From Candidatus Rifleibacteriota bacterium (GTDB lineage: Bacteria; Muiribacteriota; Ozemobacteria; Ozemobacterales; Ozemobacteraceae), in NCBI GenBank assembly GCA_024710355.1, contig JANJUX010000024.1:1-64000 (forward strand): a DNA stretch of 64,000 nucleotides, in the 5' to 3' direction. The notes beneath the pieces are model-generated. The model saw nothing but the letters and a program-made list of their open reading frames with translations. It ran no database searches and was not told where the DNA came from. Positions 1-9,091 of the stretch are shown here, one piece after another. The position numbers and the translations under genes were made by a program. Position 1 is the first letter of the stretch, and each line of letters opens with the position of its first letter.

Positions 1-214
1 CCCCGTTTGGCCCTCCACCCTTGGTTTCCCTCAAATCTTGGCGTTATTCCCGGTTGCGGGTTAATTGTTATTGTTTCCCTTTTCCCTGGCCCGCGGCAGT
101 GAAAATTTGCCGGTTTTGTCGACTTTCATTACAATCAAAAAATGACCTGAAACATCAGGGTGAAAACTTTTGCTGAGATTTGCGGTATTCTTCAAAAAAG
201 GCAGGAGCTGTCTG

Positions 215-1780
215 ATGAAAAAACTGTCGAGACTTAAGGGTTTTACGGTCGGCATTTCGCTGGTGCTTATTTCTCAGGGCGCTCCCTGCATTGAAGCAGA
301 CAATATCCAGTCTGCCTACGACGCCATGCAGCAGAAGTTAACCGAATATCGCGATGCGGTATGCATCCAGACCGACCTCAACGCTGTCACCCTCAAACGC
401 GATGCTTATTTCAAGGCGAAACAGGCCTACGAGAAGCTCCGCCAGGCCGGTAATCAAGGCGTCGACAACGTCAAACAGGCCGCCTCACAAATCCGCCAGG
501 CAGCCGCGCCGGCAACCAGTTCTGACAAGCCAGACACACAAACGCTGACAACCGCCGCCGGTATTGACCGGGCAGTGCAGAAAGCCGTCAGTGGCGCGAA
601 GGTCAGCGAAAAAGATCTTGATATTTCGTTCAAAGAAACCAATGACAACTCGCTTGAGCTGCAGACCGGCGAAACCTTCTGGCAATCAGTCACCCGGGAT
701 CTACAGGGCGCCAAAAAGAGCATCACAATTCAGATGTTCGGCATGGAAGCCGATAAAACCGGCTGGGAATTCGCCCGCCTGCTCGCAGAAAAAGCGAAGC
801 AGGGCGTTGAAGTCGTGCTGGTCGCCGACCGCTCTGGCGCCCGCATGGCCGGCTTGAAAAATCTCACCTCGAAAACCGAAGAAGAAAAACTTTTCGATTT
901 TTACCGCCAGAATGGCGTCAAAGTCGTTCTTTACGACAGAATCAGCAAAGCCACTTCGGTCGGTCAGAAACTCGACTTTTTTCATTTCGACCACCGCAAG
1001 AAGTTCATTATCGACGGCCAGATCGGCTATGTCGGAGGCTACACCCTGCAGCAGGAATCGCGCGAAAAGAAACACGACATGATGGTGCGCTGCCAGGGCT
1101 CGGTGGTCAACCAGATGCAGACCGGCCTGCTGCTCAGCTACCTGTACAATGGCGGTAAGCTGCAGGACAAAGATGCGGCAGCCATTCGCGAACGTTTTTT
1201 CCCAAAACCTGCAGTTAAGGGCACTTCGAACGCCAGAATCACCTACAATATTCCGCGCGGCGTTCATGATGTGCATGATGATTACAAGAAGCAGATCGAC
1301 GCTGCCAAAAACTATCTCTATATCATCAACCCATACATCACCAACAACGACCTGATCGACCGCCTGGCAGCCGCTGCCAAACGCGGTGTCGACGTGCGCA
1401 TCGTGCACCCGGCCTCGGCCGAGAACCCGCTCAATGACGCCAATACCCGCTTTCATTTCGACAAGCTCCGCAAAGCCGGCGTAAAAATTTATCTCTACGA
1501 AGGCGAAAAAGGCCTCGGGAAAGTGCATGCTAAGGGTCTGATCGCCGATGACCAGTTTGCATCGATCGGCAGCTGCAACATGGATACAATGGCGCTGCGC
1601 CACAATTACGAGTCGAATGTCGCCTCAAAAAACCCGGAATTCGTGAAAAAGGTTAAAAAAGATCTGTTCGAAAAAGATTTTACCGTCAGCAAGCTCTATG
1701 AGCCGCCGAAAAGCCTCTGGGAAAGAATAAAGATCAAGGTTAAGGGCGGCGCTTCAGAACTACTCGACCGCTGGGACTGA
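215..1780 (+). CDS. Exported phospholipase D-family protein (two HKD motifs)
   Basis: The protein has two complete HxKxxxxD motifs, HRKKFIID in the middle and HAKGLIAD near the C-terminus. These are the paired half-sites of the phospholipase D/cardiolipin synthase superfamily, which hydrolyses or transfers phosphodiesters through a phospho-histidine. I place the start at the ATG at 215 because AGGAG lies 7 bases upstream and the protein then opens with MKKLSRLKGF plus a hydrophobic stretch, a signal peptide. An in-frame ATG at 170 has no ribosome site and would bury that signal. The first 120 residues or so after the signal are Ala/Gln-rich and helical, and I cannot assign them. There are no long membrane segments, so a periplasmic or surface nuclease or phospholipase is as likely as a cardiolipin synthase. 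The substrate is unknown. Bases 1-214 upstream hold no other gene or clear site. Confidence 0.85.
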   Translation: MKKLSRLKGFTVGISLVLISQGAPCIEADNIQSAYDAMQQKLTEYRDAVCIQTDLNAVTLKRDAYFKAKQAYEKLRQAGNQGVDNVKQAASQIRQAAAPATSSDKPDTQTLTTAAGIDRAVQKAVSGAKVSEKDLDISFKETNDNSLELQTGETFWQSVTRDLQGAKKSITIQMFGMEADKTGWEFARLLAEKAKQGVEVVLVADRSGARMAGLKNLTSKTEEEKLFDFYRQNGVKVVLYDRISKATSVGQKLDFFHFDHRKKFIIDGQIGYVGGYTLQQESREKKHDMMVRCQGSVVNQMQTGLLLSYLYNGGKLQDKDAAAIRERFFPKPAVKGTSNARITYNIPRGVHDVHDDYKKQIDAAKNYLYIINPYITNNDLIDRLAAAAKRGVDVRIVHPASAENPLNDANTRFHFDKLRKAGVKIYLYEGEKGLGKVHAKGLIADDQFASIGSCNMDTMALRHNYESNVASKNPEFVKKVKKDLFEKDFTVSKLYEPPKSLWERIKIKVKGGASELLDRWD

Positions 1781-1890
1781 CCACGGCCATTTTCTTCTGT
1801 GATTTGTCTGCCTTTCGATGCCTGCTGCCATTAAGCCGATTCTGGTATTTCGCGCATGAGTGGCATTTTAACCTGTGCTATCATTAGGCA

Positions 1891-3204
1891 ATGATAAATT
1901 CACAGGTTCAGCAACCGACAGACCTTATCGTTGCCGGCGCCGGGCCGGCAGGCATGGCCGCGGCAATTGCGGCAGCCCGGCAGGGCGCGCGGGTTCTATT
2001 GCTCGAAAAATTACCTTCGCCCGGTGCCAAGCTCAAAGCCACCGGCGGCGGGCGCTGCAACCTGGCAAGCAATCTGAGCAACGCAGAAATCATGCGGCGG
2101 TTCGGCCGCGATGGGCGTTTTATGACCCCGGCTCTGCAGGCTTGCGACCGCAGCAGGCTGATTGAATTCATGGCCGAAATTGGTGTTGAATGTCATGTTC
2201 CTGATGGAATGCGGGTTTTTCCGAAAGATCATAACGCCGGCACGGTTCTGTCTGCACTTGAAGCCGAAATCAAACGTCTTAACATCGAGCTTCATTGCTC
2301 ACAGACAATAGACGCTCTGGTTATCGAAGCCGGCATAATCAAAGGCGTAAACTGTAACAACAAGCTTTTTCTGGCCGAAAGTGTCATTCTTGCAACCGGT
2401 GGCAGGGGCTACCCAACCCTGGGCTCTGACGGTAGCGGACTTAAACTGGCAGCAACTGCGGGCCATACTGTCACTGAACTGTTTCCGGCGATGCTGCCGC
2501 TGCAGACCCGCGAAACATGGGTAAAAAACTGCCGGGCCGACACGATCGGCAAAGCCGAGATACGCATTGACCTGCCCGAAGCGAAAAAACTGCAGGCCCG
2601 CGGCGACCTGATATTCACATCTGATGGCATTCGCGGGCCAGTGGTTCTTGATTTCGCCCGCGAAATTACGCCACTGCTCGCCAGATACGGTGAGGTTCCG
2701 CTTCTCGTAAACCTGGTAAAAGGCATGAACGAAGAAGAGCTGAGAAAGCACATCGACAACAGACGCAAAGCAGAGCCAAAACTGACGGTGGCACAAGCCC
2801 TGTCTGGCCTGCTGCCTGAACCGCTGGCGGCAGAATTATGCCGACAGGCCGGGCTCGACCTGGCAAAGCCTCTTAAAGATCAGCCCGGCAGCAGCCGTGA
2901 CCGCCTGCTCAAACTGCTGGTCGCCACGCCGCTGACCGTGATCGGGCACGCTGGCTGGGAAGCCGCCATGGTTACACGCGGTGGCGTTTCGCTTAAAGAA
3001 ATCAGACCCGAAACTCTCGAAAGTCGGCTGATCAGAGGCCTGTATTTTTGTGGCGAAATCGTCAATCTCGACGGCCCATGCGGCGGCTACAACCTGCACT
3101 GGTGTTTCGCCAGTGGCCTGCTCGCTGGCCAGCGTGCCGCAAATTCGGCTGCCATCGCCGGGCAATCTTTATCTGTCACAGAAAGTAGTTCAATCAGAAA
3201 GTGA
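1891..3204 (+). CDS. YhiN/HI0933-family FAD-binding oxidoreductase
   Basis: The N-terminus reads DLIVAGAGPAGMAAAIAAA, a Rossmann dinucleotide fold (GxGxxG) that binds FAD. It is followed by the TGGGRCNL motif typical of the HI0933/YhiN family, sometimes labelled aminoacetone oxidase or BaiN-like. The second FAD motif ATGGRGYPTLGSDG lies near residue 170, and the C-terminal FCGEIVNLDGPCGGYNLHW segment is also family-specific. At 437 residues the length is normal. The physiological substrate of most family members is not known; a cytoplasmic flavin-dependent redox role is all that can be claimed. The stop overlaps a possible GTG start of the next gene (GTGA), so the two may be co-transcribed. 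Confidence 0.88.
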   Translation: MINSQVQQPTDLIVAGAGPAGMAAAIAAARQGARVLLLEKLPSPGAKLKATGGGRCNLASNLSNAEIMRRFGRDGRFMTPALQACDRSRLIEFMAEIGVECHVPDGMRVFPKDHNAGTVLSALEAEIKRLNIELHCSQTIDALVIEAGIIKGVNCNNKLFLAESVILATGGRGYPTLGSDGSGLKLAATAGHTVTELFPAMLPLQTRETWVKNCRADTIGKAEIRIDLPEAKKLQARGDLIFTSDGIRGPVVLDFAREITPLLARYGEVPLLVNLVKGMNEEELRKHIDNRRKAEPKLTVAQALSGLLPEPLAAELCRQAGLDLAKPLKDQPGSSRDRLLKLLVATPLTVIGHAGWEAAMVTRGGVSLKEIRPETLESRLIRGLYFCGEIVNLDGPCGGYNLHWCFASGLLAGQRAANSAAIAGQSLSVTESSSIRK

Positions 3205-3953
3205 GAACAACCATGCTGCGCCTTTTTAACCTGCTGCTGATCCTGTGCTGTTTTTTGCAGACTTCGCCTGCTTCTGCTGATGCCCCTTACGAAACCTTCA
3301 ATGTCAAATACCGCGAAATTGCGCCTTCGGTCCTGCGTGACACAACCGGTGTCGTTACCATAAACGCCGATTTTAGCTGGGAAAACGGCTACAGCGTTAA
3401 AGATGTTGAGCTCAAAGCTTACGACAAAGTTGCCGGCAGTTTTGTCGCATCAGAAGCAATCAGCCTTCAGAAGCAGACTCTTGCGCTCAGTTCCTTCGGT
3501 TATTCAGGCATTGGCAGCTATCGTTTTCCGATGACCGAAGAGGAAGGCGACTACTGCCGGATAGTTATCGACCCGAAAAGCGACAGAAGAATCTGGATCA
3601 ACACTCAGATTCAGGCAAAGGGACTGGAGAATGGCGTAGATAAAATGCATTTCGATGGCCTCAAGAATCTTGTGGCTGTAGATTTGTTCGTCTTTACCGA
3701 CAGTGGCAAAAAGAAGCTCTATGCCGAGCCCAGCCGTGAAAGTTCATTTGTAGTCGTCGACAGCAAAAAGCACGAATTCCTGCTTGCTGCAGAAGTTAAA
3801 AATGGTTTTGTCAGGCTGGTTTCTGAAGAAGCAATAACTCTTCAGTCAGAAGACGGCAAAGAAAACTCCACTCCCCGGACGCTCGGCTGGGCCAGAATTC
3901 GCGACAACGAAGGCCTGCTGACACTGTGGATCGTTGGGGGCCCGAACTGTTGA
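3201..3953 (+). CDS. Exported protein of unknown function
   Basis: I do not recognise this 250-residue protein. It begins with a clear type I signal peptide (LLLILCCFLQTSPASA) and continues as a mostly beta-rich, charged sequence without membrane segments, so it should be periplasmic or surface located. The GTG at 3201 overlaps the upstream stop by four bases; the ATG at 3213 is an equally good start and gives a more normal signal sequence (MLRLFNLLLIL). The overlap with the flavoprotein gene suggests translational coupling but does not reveal a function. Confidence 0.7.
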   Translation: MRTTMLRLFNLLLILCCFLQTSPASADAPYETFNVKYREIAPSVLRDTTGVVTINADFSWENGYSVKDVELKAYDKVAGSFVASEAISLQKQTLALSSFGYSGIGSYRFPMTEEEGDYCRIVIDPKSDRRIWINTQIQAKGLENGVDKMHFDGLKNLVAVDLFVFTDSGKKKLYAEPSRESSFVVVDSKKHEFLLAAEVKNGFVRLVSEEAITLQSEDGKENSTPRTLGWARIRDNEGLLTLWIVGGPNC

Positions 3954-3959
3954 ACGGAG

Positions 3960-3988
3960 TTCACATTTCCGGCCAACTGGTGTAAAAT
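3960..3988 (+). promoter_or_regulatory. Probable sigma-70 promoter for the bacterioferritin gene
   Basis: TTCACA at 3960-3965 and TAAAAT at 3983-3988 are separated by 17 bases. This sits about 32 bases upstream of the bacterioferritin ATG, whose ribosome site is a strong GGAGG at 4011-4015. No Fur-type box is evident to me. Confidence 0.5.
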
Positions 3989-4020
3989 GGCACGGTAAAT
4001 TATAATTAACGGAGGTCATC

Positions 4021-4545
4021 ATGCAGAAGGAACGTAAAGCAAAGGTTATTGAAGTACTCAACAAGGCCCGCTCAATGGAGTTGCATGCTATTCATCAGTA
4101 TATGAATCAGCATTACGGTCTTGATAATGCTGATTATGGCGAACTGGCAGCCAACGTTAAACTGATTGCCATCGACGAAATGCACCATGCCGAAGCATTT
4201 GCCGAAAGAATCAAGGAACTCGGCGGCGAGCCTACCTCTGACCTGGCCGACAAAGTAAAAAAAGGCCAGCAGGTCAAGCAGGTGTTTCCGTATGACGCCA
4301 AACTTGAAGACGACACCCTTGATGCCTACAATCAGTTTCTCAACGTCTGCCGTGAAAATGGCGACAGCATTTCAGTGAAGCTGTTTGAAACCATAATCGA
4401 CGAAGAACAGGCCCACTTCAACTATTTTGACAACGTTAACGGCCATCTCGAAAACCTTGGCGACACATACCTTGCCAGGATTGCCGGCACCCCGGCCGAT
4501 ACCGGCCCGGCCTCAAAGGGTTTTGTAACCCAGAACGCCGCCTGA
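4021..4545 (+). CDS. Bacterioferritin-like iron storage protein
   Basis: A four-helix ferritin-fold protein of 174 residues. All di-iron ferroxidase ligands expected for bacterioferritin can be placed: Glu20 (MELHAIHQY), Glu53 and His56 (DEMHHAE), Glu96, and Glu129 with His132 (DEEQAH). Met54 occupies the position that ligates haem in classical Bfr, so haem binding is possible. It would oxidise Fe(II) with oxygen or peroxide and store ferric mineral in a 24-mer in the cytoplasm. The C-terminal tail is about 15 residues longer than in E. coli Bfr. It is monocistronic, with its own promoter-like site upstream and an intrinsic terminator directly downstream. Confidence 0.87.
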   Translation: MQKERKAKVIEVLNKARSMELHAIHQYMNQHYGLDNADYGELAANVKLIAIDEMHHAEAFAERIKELGGEPTSDLADKVKKGQQVKQVFPYDAKLEDDTLDAYNQFLNVCRENGDSISVKLFETIIDEEQAHFNYFDNVNGHLENLGDTYLARIAGTPADTGPASKGFVTQNAA

Positions 4546-4560
4546 TTTCTCTTATATGAA

Positions 4561-4598
4561 AGGGGCTGTCGCATAGAAATATGAAACAGCCCCTTTTT
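4561..4598 (+). terminator. Rho-independent terminator after bacterioferritin
   Basis: AGGGGCTGT (4561-4569) pairs with ACAGCCCCT (4586-4594), nine base pairs, followed by a T run to 4598. The remaining 236 bases up to the next gene show no further gene. Confidence 0.85.
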
Positions 4599-4834
4599 AT
4601 ATTGCGTTAAATCGACAACAAAAGTTTAAAACGTGAAAAATGGGCAGTTTTTTCCGGACCAGTGAACAACAATGCAAGCATGCCAGAGTGAGCATGCAAA
4701 AAACAGCTTTCAATAACCGGCAGTAAGGTTTTTTTTCAGATTTGCCGGCAATTCCAGAGTTGTGAGGTCAAAGAGGCAGGCGTATTCTGACTTGATGCCC
4801 TGCGAACCAATTTCTGCAGAACAGGCGGCACACC

Positions 4835-5221
4835 ATGAGGTTTTTTCTTTTTCTTTTCGCCCTGGTAATTTTGTTGTCTCAACCTGCCGATGCCGGCAGC
4901 CCGAAAGACAAGGAACTTTTCGACAAGGCTTCTGAGCTGACCTATGAAGGCCAGCTGAAAATGGCCGAAAAGATGACCGGTCAGCTGCAGGAAAAGGAAA
5001 AAACCGGCGCCACCGCAGAAGATGGGACTTCAATGTTCATGACCATGATCTGGGGCGCAATCGGCACCGGTTATTTCATATTCGGAAAAAAGCAGTCAAG
5101 ATTCACCTTTCTTCTCTGCGGTGTAGGGTTGATGGTTTTTCCGTTTTTTGTTTCCGACTTTATGGTCAGTATGATTCTGGGTCTCGCCATGACCCTTGCG
5201 CCATTCAAAATTGAGTTCTAA
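4835..5221 (+). CDS. Small membrane protein of unknown function
   Basis: A 128-residue protein with an N-terminal signal sequence (FLFLFALVILLSQPADA), a short charged linker of about 45 residues, and then two or three hydrophobic segments. The first of these is interrupted by YFIFGKKQSRFTFLLCG. This layout places the linker outside the cytoplasm and anchors the C-terminus in the inner membrane. I do not recognise a family beyond a general resemblance to small uncharacterised bacterial membrane proteins with a GKKQ-like turn. It stands alone, with a convergent gene downstream. Confidence 0.65.
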   Translation: MRFFLFLFALVILLSQPADAGSPKDKELFDKASELTYEGQLKMAEKMTGQLQEKEKTGATAEDGTSMFMTMIWGAIGTGYFIFGKKQSRFTFLLCGVGLMVFPFFVSDFMVSMILGLAMTLAPFKIEF

Positions 5222-5283
5222 GACCTGAGAGCAGCAGAATATCACAAAGCCAGCCTGTTTTCTTTTTCTACAGAGCTGGCCCG

Positions 5284-6600
5284 TCATACAAATTGCTGTT
5301 TCTCACCCCGCCAGGCCCATCGCCAGAGGTTGATAAGGCCGCGCAGCAGTTCATCGAAAGCCAGCGCCACAGCCAGCCCGACCGCGCCAAGTCCGACCTT
5401 GAAAGCAAGCAGCCATGCAAGCGGCACGCACACGAACAACATTACAATAAAAGCAGTTCTGGCAACGAATTTGGCGTCACCACGCGCTTTCAAAGATGGC
5501 GCCAGAGTTGTATTGAGTCCTCGGCCGGCTTCAAGCAGGATGTATACCGCCAGCATCGAGCGGGCCGTGGCAGCAACCTGCTGGTCAGCGGTAAAAAGGC
5601 ATAAGAGTCGCGGCGACAGCGCGTAAACCAAAGCCGCCGCGGCCGGACCAACCAGAAACGTCATCAGACTGCTGCGCAGAACCATCTTGCGCGCTTCTTC
5701 AAACTTGCCGGCGCCGATAAGAAAGCTGACCTGCACCTGGGCACCCCACCCCAGCGCAATGCCAGGCAACGACGGAACCGCCGAAAGAGTGCCGGCATAG
5801 GCGCGCGCAGCAAGGGCAACCGCCCCCAGCCCGGCGAACATGCGACCGATAAAAAGCTGCGAAAGGGCGTAGGCGAAAGGCTCAAGTATCACCATAGCAG
5901 CAAGACCGATGATCGGACTGATCTCGGCCAGCAACCCGTCCTGGCGCCCGGGAAACCTTACAGACAGCCGCAACAGGAACATAAAAGATGCGGAGGCAAT
6001 TACAATTGCCGTCAGGTTGCCAGACAACTGCGACACCGCCACCCTCTCGATACCGGAAAGCTGCAAACCGAACAAATCACCCGGCAGAAGCCACAGACAG
6101 AGGAAGCAGACAGAGTGGTTGCACAATGCCACCAGCAGCGGCAGCAGACTGTTGCCGGCACTGCGAAAAACAGAGGTAAAATATTGGCCGAGGGCAGTGC
6201 AAGCGAGTGACCACTGAGCGATGCGGCAATAATCACCGGCATAAACAGCGGTGTCGCCTTTTAAACCAAGAATTTCGGTAATGAAAAACTGCCGTCCAGA
6301 AGAAAAAACCGTGAGCATAACTGCGGCAACGATCAGAAACAGGCCAAGAAGAGCACCCCGCAATCTGGCTGCGCTATCTTCATCGCCATTGCCTGTTACA
6401 CGGGCAATCAGAATGCCGCCAGCCTGAGACAGACCGAGAAACATTGTCTGAAACAGCCAGAAGAGATTGTTAACGACTCCGACCGCACCCGAAGCAGCGT
6501 CAGCAATTCGCCCAAGCAGCGAAAAAAGCAGCATGCTGACCGCAAAAGAAAGCAGTAACTCAGCAAGTATCGGCCCCGAAAAACGGCTCAGACTTTTCAT
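5284..6600 (-). CDS. MATE-family multidrug/cation efflux transporter
   Basis: The 438-residue protein is about twelve hydrophobic helices with few charged residues between them. It has the two-fold pseudo-repeat and N-terminal ILAELLLSFAVSMLLFSLLGRIADAA region of MATE (DinF/NorM-like) antiporters. These inner-membrane proteins export drugs or metabolites in exchange for Na+ or H+. The length matches the family. Its ATG follows the stop codon of the amylase gene with no intervening base, so the two are almost certainly one transcript and translationally coupled. The pairing hints at export of a sugar-related or toxic compound, but that is speculation. Confidence 0.85.
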   Translation of the reverse strand: MKSLSRFSGPILAELLLSFAVSMLLFSLLGRIADAASGAVGVVNNLFWLFQTMFLGLSQAGGILIARVTGNGDEDSAARLRGALLGLFLIVAAVMLTVFSSGRQFFITEILGLKGDTAVYAGDYCRIAQWSLACTALGQYFTSVFRSAGNSLLPLLVALCNHSVCFLCLWLLPGDLFGLQLSGIERVAVSQLSGNLTAIVIASASFMFLLRLSVRFPGRQDGLLAEISPIIGLAAMVILEPFAYALSQLFIGRMFAGLGAVALAARAYAGTLSAVPSLPGIALGWGAQVQVSFLIGAGKFEEARKMVLRSSLMTFLVGPAAAALVYALSPRLLCLFTADQQVAATARSMLAVYILLEAGRGLNTTLAPSLKARGDAKFVARTAFIVMLFVCVPLAWLLAFKVGLGAVGLAVALAFDELLRGLINLWRWAWRGEKQQFV

Positions 6601-8049
6601 TTATTTGAATTTCTTGAAGAACGAGTAATTCTTCTTGCTGCCATCTCGCAACTGCCAGATGACACATTCGCCGGCTTCAAGCTCAACATGCGTCAGACCG
6701 GCAGAGGCGACGATAAAATGCTCTGAAAACACATCATGCAGTCTGGTCTCAGAGAACAGCCAACCCCAGGGCAGAGACAATGTCGCGGCACATCTGCTTC
6801 GGCTGTTATTCCAGGTCACCAGAGTAAACCGTTCCGGCTCCTCTTCACTTGCCCTGAAAAAAGCAAAAAGCTCGGGGTGCAGGTCGGTAATCACCGGCCG
6901 CCAGATGCCACTGCGCAATTCAGGCGACGCAGCCCGCAATCTGGCGAGCGCCTTTATTTCATCACCATAGTGGAGGCTGGTGGCAGACAGGCGTTTGTCC
7001 CACGGCATGCCGGCACGGTTTTCGGGATCAGAACCGCCTTTGAGACCTATTTCTTCGCCATAATAGATCATCGGTATCCCCGGCAGCGTAAACTGCAAAC
7101 GCCGCGCCACAGTTATCTTTCTGCGGTCATTTTTAAAATCTGTATTGGTACGCCGAGAGTCATGCGAAGCCAGCATGAGAAAATGATTACAGAACCCATC
7201 GTCGTAAGCCGCCTGCAGGTTGCGGGTCAGCTGACGGGTATTAACACTTCCCGCCAGACACGCCTTAACCGAAGCAGTGAAAAAATAGCTTTGCGTAGCA
7301 TCCAGAGCCTTGAGCCAGGGCACCGAAAAATTGGCAACTTCGCCAATCAATGCAGCATCAGGAAACCTGGAGCGAAACTCGGCGGCAATTCTATGACAGA
7401 CCGGCAGACTCAGATCGTTGGCACAATCGAGACGGATTCCGTCAAAGCCTTTGTTGATCCAGAAAGCAAGAACGTTGTCTTTGCCAGCAAACAGATATTC
7501 CTGCACTGCCGGCTCAGATAAATTGAGTTCCGGCAGACCAGGGTAACCCCACCAGCAGAGATAACTGCCATCTTCCTTGAAAGTAAAACGGCGACGCATC
7601 TCGGCATCACCCGCCAAAGCTGCCATAAACCATGGATGCTGGTTCGAAACATGATTAAGGGCAATGTCGCAGACAATCCGCAGGCCGCGTCGATGCACCT
7701 CTCGAATCAGCTGCTCCAAATCTTTCCATGTGCCCAGCATCGGGTCAAGCATGCAATGATCCGTAGTTTCATAACGATGATAAGAGGGCGCAGCATTGAG
7801 CGGTGTGAGCAGAATGGCGTTGGCACCGGTTGCTGCAATATGATCGAGGCGGCTCAGAATACCCGGCAGATCGCCGCCAAAAAATTCACGGCCGCCGCGA
7901 CCGCTCTTGCCCGGCACCGCCGACCACGCAACCAGTTCGTGCCCTTCCGGAACAGCGATTTTGCCTGAACGGCAAAACCGGTCAGGCATGATCTGGTAGA
8001 AAATCGCGTCAGAAATCCATTTACACCCGGCTGCAACATTCATGCTCAT
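6601..8049 (-). CDS. Cytoplasmic GH13 alpha-amylase-family glycosidase
   Basis: A 482-residue GH13 enzyme with all four conserved regions intact: DIALNH (I), GFDGIRLD with nucleophile Asp208 (II), LIGEV with acid/base Glu237 (III), and SHD with Asp297 (IV). It has no signal peptide, so it should cleave or rearrange maltodextrins or glycogen-derived alpha-1,4 glucans in the cytoplasm. The overall layout resembles neopullulanase/cyclomaltodextrinase or maltodextrin glucosidase but lacks their long N-terminal domain. A C-terminal beta domain starts near residue 390. Its stop abuts the start of the MATE gene. An active glucan hydrolase is well supported; exact specificity is not. Confidence 0.9.
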   Translation of the reverse strand: MSMNVAAGCKWISDAIFYQIMPDRFCRSGKIAVPEGHELVAWSAVPGKSGRGGREFFGGDLPGILSRLDHIAATGANAILLTPLNAAPSYHRYETTDHCMLDPMLGTWKDLEQLIREVHRRGLRIVCDIALNHVSNQHPWFMAALAGDAEMRRRFTFKEDGSYLCWWGYPGLPELNLSEPAVQEYLFAGKDNVLAFWINKGFDGIRLDCANDLSLPVCHRIAAEFRSRFPDAALIGEVANFSVPWLKALDATQSYFFTASVKACLAGSVNTRQLTRNLQAAYDDGFCNHFLMLASHDSRRTNTDFKNDRRKITVARRLQFTLPGIPMIYYGEEIGLKGGSDPENRAGMPWDKRLSATSLHYGDEIKALARLRAASPELRSGIWRPVITDLHPELFAFFRASEEEPERFTLVTWNNSRSRCAATLSLPWGWLFSETRLHDVFSEHFIVASAGLTHVELEAGECVIWQLRDGSKKNYSFFKKFK

Positions 8050-8165
8050 CTTTATCCCTGTCGACCTGACGTTTTTTCACAACTTTGGCGCGTTCATTAT
8101 GAGAACATGGCCGACAAAAATCAAGGGGGTACAGGCATTGCCATCAACGGCTGAAGAGTTTTATC

Positions 8166-9086
8166 ATGGTCAAGGAACATTTGAACGAACAAATGTTTGC
8201 AACGACGTCAAAAGCTAGTTTACGGGCAGCCATGAAACGAGACAGAAAGCATCAGTCACCACTTTTTCAGCTGTTATCTTTTATCAGAAGCTATTTTACC
8301 GGGCCGGCAACCAGAAGGACAGATTCGGATGGAAGCCCTGCAAGCTCGATCAGCAATGCCGGAGCAGCAGCTGAATCATCTGAAACGACATTAAAACAGA
8401 AAGACAAGGGTGAACTGTTCGTTGTCTGGGATGCCCTTGGCGACGGCCGGGCCGTCGGGATATTCGAGAGTGAAGACCTGGTCAGGCAGATCCTTGCCAT
8501 AAACCCTTTTTATTATCGCTATTATCGCTGCAAACCGGGCCAGGCAACCCAAACCGCTCTTGAATGGCTCGACGAAAAACAACGGGCTGATCTACTGCAG
8601 CTGCTCTACCATTCACAAATTCCTGAAAAATCTGCTAGACAACGGCCGGCAACCGATGGCGTCATCAGAACCGCTGAGCCGACTGATCTTGACCGACTTA
8701 CCGAATTATGGCTTTCGGCCTCACTCGAAGCCCACAATTTTATCAGCAGCGACTTCTGGCAGCAGAACTCCGAAAAAATGCGCCACAAATACCTGCCCGC
8801 GTCAGAGAACTGGGTTTATTGTGAAAATGACCGTATTCTCGGCTTCTTTTCACTGTTTAACGACAACCTCGCAGCTCTCTTTGTCGACCCGGCAGCACAA
8901 AGCCGCGGTATTGGCCGAAAACTGCTCGATCACGCCAAGGTTTTGCGGCCGAACCTTTCACTGAATGTTTATGAGCAGAATATCAGAGCGGTGAGCTTCT
9001 ACAGCCGCAACGGGTTCAGAGTGATTCAGGCTCAGAAAGACCCGCACACCGGCCACAGTGAACTACTGATGCAGTTTTCTGCCTGA
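8166..9086 (+). CDS. GNAT acetyltransferase (YjaB-like) with N-terminal extension
   Basis: The C-terminal half (about residues 160-306) is a GNAT N-acetyltransferase. It carries the acetyl-CoA loop SRGIGRKLL around Arg247-Gly250 and the YjaB-like NVYEQNIRAVSFYSRNGF strand-helix near the end. Residues 80-150 form a separate small domain (KGELFVVWDALGDGRAVGIF and onward) that recalls the viroplasmin/RNase HI N-terminal domain, which binds nucleic acid; this match is tentative. The first 75 residues are polar and probably disordered. The acceptor is unknown. The ATG at 8166 lacks a strong ribosome site, and in-frame ATGs at 8193 and 8232 are alternatives. It ends five bases from the convergent exported amylase-like gene. 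Confidence 0.8.
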   Translation: MVKEHLNEQMFATTSKASLRAAMKRDRKHQSPLFQLLSFIRSYFTGPATRRTDSDGSPASSISNAGAAAESSETTLKQKDKGELFVVWDALGDGRAVGIFESEDLVRQILAINPFYYRYYRCKPGQATQTALEWLDEKQRADLLQLLYHSQIPEKSARQRPATDGVIRTAEPTDLDRLTELWLSASLEAHNFISSDFWQQNSEKMRHKYLPASENWVYCENDRILGFFSLFNDNLAALFVDPAAQSRGIGRKLLDHAKVLRPNLSLNVYEQNIRAVSFYSRNGFRVIQAQKDPHTGHSELLMQFSA

Positions 9087-9091
9087 AAATC

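Noticed and set aside
701..1603. A 300-codon open frame on the minus strand inside the phospholipase-D-like gene
   Set aside because: It is antisense to a clear protein family, has no ribosome site and a composition typical of the reverse of a real gene. Similar long antisense frames at 21099-22016 and 43033-43923 were rejected for the same reason.
4660..4705. Repeated GCATGC words before the small membrane protein
   Set aside because: Only two short copies, no supporting promoter or symmetry; probably chance.
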